Shown here piece by piece: positions 6,581 through 7,836 of a DNA stretch of 7,836 bases. The notes under the pieces are model-generated. The model was given only the letters and a program-made list of their open reading frames with translations, ran no database searches and was not told where the DNA came from. The position numbers and the translations under genes are program-made. The first letter of the stretch is position 1. Every line of letters starts with the position of its first letter. Source of the DNA: Methanosarcinales archaeon (GTDB lineage Archaea; Halobacteriota; Methanosarcinia; Methanosarcinales; Methanogasteraceae); contig DAOVGE010000136.1 in the NCBI GenBank assembly GCA_030672605.1, positions 1 to 7,836 on the forward strand, in the 5' to 3' direction.

Positions 6581-7330
6581 ATGTGCGTAAGTGCGGAATC
6601 TCTCAGTTCGGCAGAGTTTGAAGATATGATGCGCCAGAAGCTTCCGGACCTCCTTCGCGAGCATGCCGCGTTCAGATATGAGATCATGGACATCATGGCG
6701 GACGTCTTCGCATCAAGGGATAATTTTGAGCGGATTCTGGAAGAGATCAAGGAGCTCAGAGCGGATGGTAACCGGCAATTCGAAGAGATGAATCGACGAT
6801 TTGAGAAAGTTGACCAGCGATTTGAGAAAGTTGACCAGCGATTTGAGAAAGTTGACCAGCGATTCGAGAGAGTTGACCAGCGATTCGAGGAGATGAATCG
6901 TACAATGGATCGTCGGTTCGAAGAGATGTATCGCAGCCAGCAGGAGATCAGGTTGGAGGTCTCTGCGCTTGGCGGTCGTGTCGGTCGTGGGTTAGAAGAG
7001 ATTATTAAACAGACCGTGGAGGAGTTTTCGGGACAGACCTTCAAAAAGATCGAGCACCTGTGGTTAAGAGATGCGGAAGGGGAGTTATACGGGGTGCCTG
7101 CAGATGTGGAGTATGATCTGTACCTGGAGGATACTGTGAATTATGTTGTGGAGGTAAAATCCCACACAAAACTGGGCGATGTCTTCAACTTCCATCGCAA
7201 GAGCGCCTTTGCCGAGAAATGTCTCGAAAAGAAGATACAATCAATTATTATCAGCGTGAGCATAACAGAGAGTGCAAAAAAGAAATGTAAGGAACTGGGA
7301 ATCGATCTCATCGCAAGAAGCGTGGTGTGA
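6581..7330 (+). CDS. DUF3782-like coiled-coil protein with PD-(D/E)XK nuclease-like C-terminus
   Basis: A protein of 249 residues without signal peptide or membrane segment, so probably cytoplasmic. Residues 12-62 are helical (F-E-D-M-M-R-Q-K-L-P-D-L-L-R-E-H...). Residues 65-128 form a coiled coil whose core is the heptad R-F-E-K-V-D-Q, three exact copies and one near copy, bounded by F-E-E-M-N-R on both sides. Residues 135-249 resemble a PD-(D/E)XK fold: helix with E147-E148-F-S-G, strand P-A-D-V-E-Y-D179-L-Y-L, strand Y-V-V-E191-V-K193-S, and a final I-I-I-S-V-S strand plus C-terminal helix. D179, E191 and K193 fit the catalytic D...E-x-K pattern. The overall design matches archaeal DUF3782-type proteins, whose biochemical role I do not know. 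The ATG at 6581 is preferred over M16/M17 because the N-terminal helix begins before them and AGGA precedes it. The gene lies 54 bases after the large gene, in the same frame. Confidence 0.8.
   Translation: MCVSAESLSSAEFEDMMRQKLPDLLREHAAFRYEIMDIMADVFASRDNFERILEEIKELRADGNRQFEEMNRRFEKVDQRFEKVDQRFEKVDQRFERVDQRFEEMNRTMDRRFEEMYRSQQEIRLEVSALGGRVGRGLEEIIKQTVEEFSGQTFKKIEHLWLRDAEGELYGVPADVEYDLYLEDTVNYVVEVKSHTKLGDVFNFHRKSAFAEKCLEKKIQSIIISVSITESAKKKCKELGIDLIARSVV
6776..6901 (+). repeat. 21-base tandem repeat encoding coiled-coil heptads
   Basis: Three identical 21-base units occupy 6797-6817, 6818-6838 and 6839-6859. A fourth (6860-6880) differs at two positions. More diverged units flank them at 6776-6796 and 6881-6901, both encoding F-E-E-M-N-R. 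Because the unit is a whole heptad, copy number can change without breaking frame or coiled-coil register. The identity of the central units suggests recent expansion by slippage or unequal recombination. Confidence 0.95.
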
Positions 7331-7344
7331 TCACGCTGGAGTAG
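7315..7344 (+). pseudogene. Echo of the large gene's C-terminal tail
   Basis: Read from 7315 this stretch gives K-K-R-G-V-I-T-L-E-stop (TAG), against K-P-R-G-V-I-T-L-E-stop (TGA) at the end of the large gene. Within R-G-V-I-T-L-E the two base differences are synonymous third positions (CGG/CGT and GTA/GTG), and both copies end in a stop codon though a different one. It overlaps the last codons of the coiled-coil gene in another frame. It looks like the remaining tip of a second copy or paralogue of the large gene. The short length leaves chance or a shared non-coding signal possible. Confidence 0.5.
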
Positions 7345-7363
7345 AGAGTTTACAGTTGACACT

Positions 7364-7389
7364 TGTTACTTCTTCTGTTTGTATTTGTT
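7364..7389 (+). terminator. T-rich archaeal-type terminator
   Basis: A pyrimidine-rich, T-dominated stretch (with tctgtttgtatttgtt) starts 34 bases after the coiled-coil gene's stop. Archaeal RNA polymerase commonly terminates at T-rich tracts without a hairpin. No comparable T-tract separates the two genes, so read-through from the large gene would end here. Confidence 0.4.
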
Positions 7390-7461
7390 CACCGCCGAGG
7401 TCGCAGAGACGCGGAGACGAAGTAACCTCAACTCTCTGCGCACTCCGCGCCCTCTGCGGTG
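7390..7461. repeat. Palindromic intergenic element with 8-9 base internal units
   Basis: The left arm (7390-7419) and right arm (7432-7461) form a long imperfect stem. The outer 19 bases (7390-7408 against 7443-7461) match at 16 positions, and the pairing continues inward with one bulge around a loop of about 12 bases. The right arm consists of three 9-base near-repeats (ctctctgcg, cactccgcg, ccctctgcg), and the left holds cgcagaga/cgcggaga. From memory, 'cgcagagacgcggag' palindromes are frequent between genes in environmental bacteria and archaea. No transposase or attachment site is visible. Its function is unknown. Confidence 0.7.
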
Positions 7462-7578
7462 TGATTTGCGGAGTATGGGGAAACAAGTTATACTTCGCAC
7501 CGCCACAAACTGAGCTTTTTTGCAAATGTGTCAGTGATGTGTTGACACACGCGAAAGACGTGACAATAGAGATGACAC
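7462..7578. other. Non-coding stretch between two palindromic elements
   Basis: No credible gene is seen here. The stretch holds an AAGTTATACTT TATA-like sequence (7485-7495), a T-run at 7516-7521 and a small inverted repeat at 7527-7549 (tgtgtca / tgacaca, 9-base loop). These might belong to a small RNA unit, but nothing identifies a known RNA. Confidence 0.3.
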
Positions 7579-7644
7579 CCTTCGCGCCTTTGCGTCCTTG
7601 CGTTGGATTGAAGAATAAAAACGCAAGGACGCGAGGGCGCAAAG
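7579..7644. repeat. Perfectly periodic palindromic element, three 8-base units per arm
   Basis: The left arm is ccttcgcg, cctttgcg, tccttgcg (7579-7602) and the right arm acgcaagg, acgcgagg, gcgcaaag (7621-7644). Over 7581-7603 against 7621-7643, 20 of 23 positions are Watson-Crick. Two of the other three become G-U pairs in RNA, leaving one mismatch. The loop is the 17 bases 7604-7620. The 12 bases nearest the loop pair exactly. It belongs to the same general class as the element at 7390-7461 but has a different unit. It could be a transcript end, a mobile repeat or a binding array. Confidence 0.8.
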
Positions 7645-7646
7645 AT

Positions 7647-7803
7647 TAAATAAACCTCCTGATTGGCGATCGTGTGGTGTGTGCCTCGGTCTTGTCATTT
7701 ATGGCCAAATTGGCAATTACAAAAATCGCACTTTATGCTGGTCGCTGAGTATAACTACCACTCAAAACCAGAGGGTTACCAAAAATCAGTGTGACCAGAA
7801 AAT
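7647..7803. other. Intergenic region with possible promoter and short palindromes
   Basis: No gene is recognised. Visible are the palindrome gccaaattggc (7704-7714); a TATA-like TTTATGC (7732-7738), the same heptamer as before the large gene; ctggtc (7738-7743) opposed to gaccag (7793-7798); and a near-repeat ttacaaaaatc (7717-7727) / ttaccaaaaatc (7776-7787). Together these could be the control region of a gene to the right. Confidence 0.3.
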
Positions 7804-7836
7804 AATGAAAAGTCTCTTACAGTCCGTCTTCGACTT
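7804..7836 (+). CDS. Possible start of a further gene, cut by the window edge
   Basis: ATG at 7804 opens eleven codons (M-K-S-L-L-Q-S-V-F-D...) that run off the window. An in-frame stop at 7792-7794 makes this ATG the first possible start in its frame. The TATA-like TTTATGC at 7732-7738 is about 70 bases upstream, rather far, and there is no Shine-Dalgarno site. A minus-strand gene ending here is equally possible (for example, reading ...V-E-D-G-L-stop). No identity can be given. Confidence 0.2.

Noticed and set aside
209..6610. Shared C-V-S-A near the N-termini of both genes (similar bases near 213 and 6583)
   Set aside because: Only about a dozen aligned bases are similar and the surrounding sequence diverges at once. 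One copy is in a signal peptide and the other in a cytoplasmic protein, so chance is the simplest explanation.
6121..7044. Long minus-strand reading frame (307 codons) with repeated S-N-R-W-S-T-F
   Set aside because: It is the antisense shadow of the heptad repeats and of the end of the large gene. Its repetition comes entirely from the 21-base units, and it spans two well-supported genes on the other strand.
7331..7642. Minus-strand reading frame of 103 codons (also 7272-7649 on the plus strand, 125 codons)
   Set aside because: Both run through the two palindromic elements, and their protein sequences are simply translations of those repeats plus spacer. Neither has a convincing start signal or domain. 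Such repeat-derived frames are a common source of false gene calls.
7390..7644. CRISPR array
   Set aside because: The repeats are 8-9 bases, arranged as palindromes without unique spacers of constant length, and no cas gene is present in the window.

Overview
The window reads as archaeal, most likely a methanogen- or ANME-related euryarchaeote (for example the Methanophagales/Syntropharchaeia side). The reasons are a giant secreted protein built from Ig-like, vWA and beta-sandwich modules and crowded with N-x-S/T sequons, a DUF3782-like coiled-coil protein with a nuclease-like C-terminus, TATA-like boxes with purine-rich BRE-like flanks, and weak Shine-Dalgarno sites. The lineage is an inference from protein style, not a database result.

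Layout. Positions 1-160 are intergenic and hold an imperfect inverted repeat of the 'aatctcgtgt' type. A TATA-like box (168-174) and a small hairpin (182-200) precede gene 1 (209-6526, 2105 aa). Gene 1 fills four fifths of the window: a secreted surface protein with four N-terminal Ig-like domains, two vWA domains, several beta-sandwich modules, an eight-fold W-x-G-x-x-W repeat that looks like a beta-propeller, and a C-terminal Ig-like domain. Gene 2 (6581-7330, 249 aa) follows 54 bases later on the same strand. It has a heptad-repeat coiled coil and a PD-(D/E)XK-like core. Positions 7331-7836 are mostly non-coding and hold a short echo of gene 1's C-terminus, a T-rich terminator, two strongly palindromic repeats with 8-9 base internal periodicity, and perhaps the first codons of a gene running off the edge.

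Main observations. (1) The second vWA domain of gene 1 appears to be discontinuous. Its only candidate DxSxS strand lies at residues 472-480, its helix 1/strand 2 at 1143-1174, and its MIDAS Thr and Asp at 1722 and 1748. A complete first vWA, a P-like sandwich (itself split by a DNRLRE-like domain), a PPC-like domain and the propeller sit in between, a Russian-doll arrangement. (2) The last residues of gene 1 (K-x-RGVITLE-stop) recur just after gene 2, overlapping its 3' end in another frame, with synonymous differences and a different stop codon. This suggests that gene 2 sits where a second paralogue's tail used to be, or that gene 1's end was acquired by recombination. (3) Three palindromic intergenic elements have arms built from short near-tandem units.

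How the genes relate. Gene 1 probably acts outside the cell (adhesion or cell-surface binding, metal-dependent through vWA MIDAS sites). Gene 2 is probably cytoplasmic. Their close spacing allows co-transcription, but gene 2 has its own TATA-like sequence and nothing in the sequence shows a shared function. I see no CRISPR array, tRNA, rRNA or recognisable transposase.
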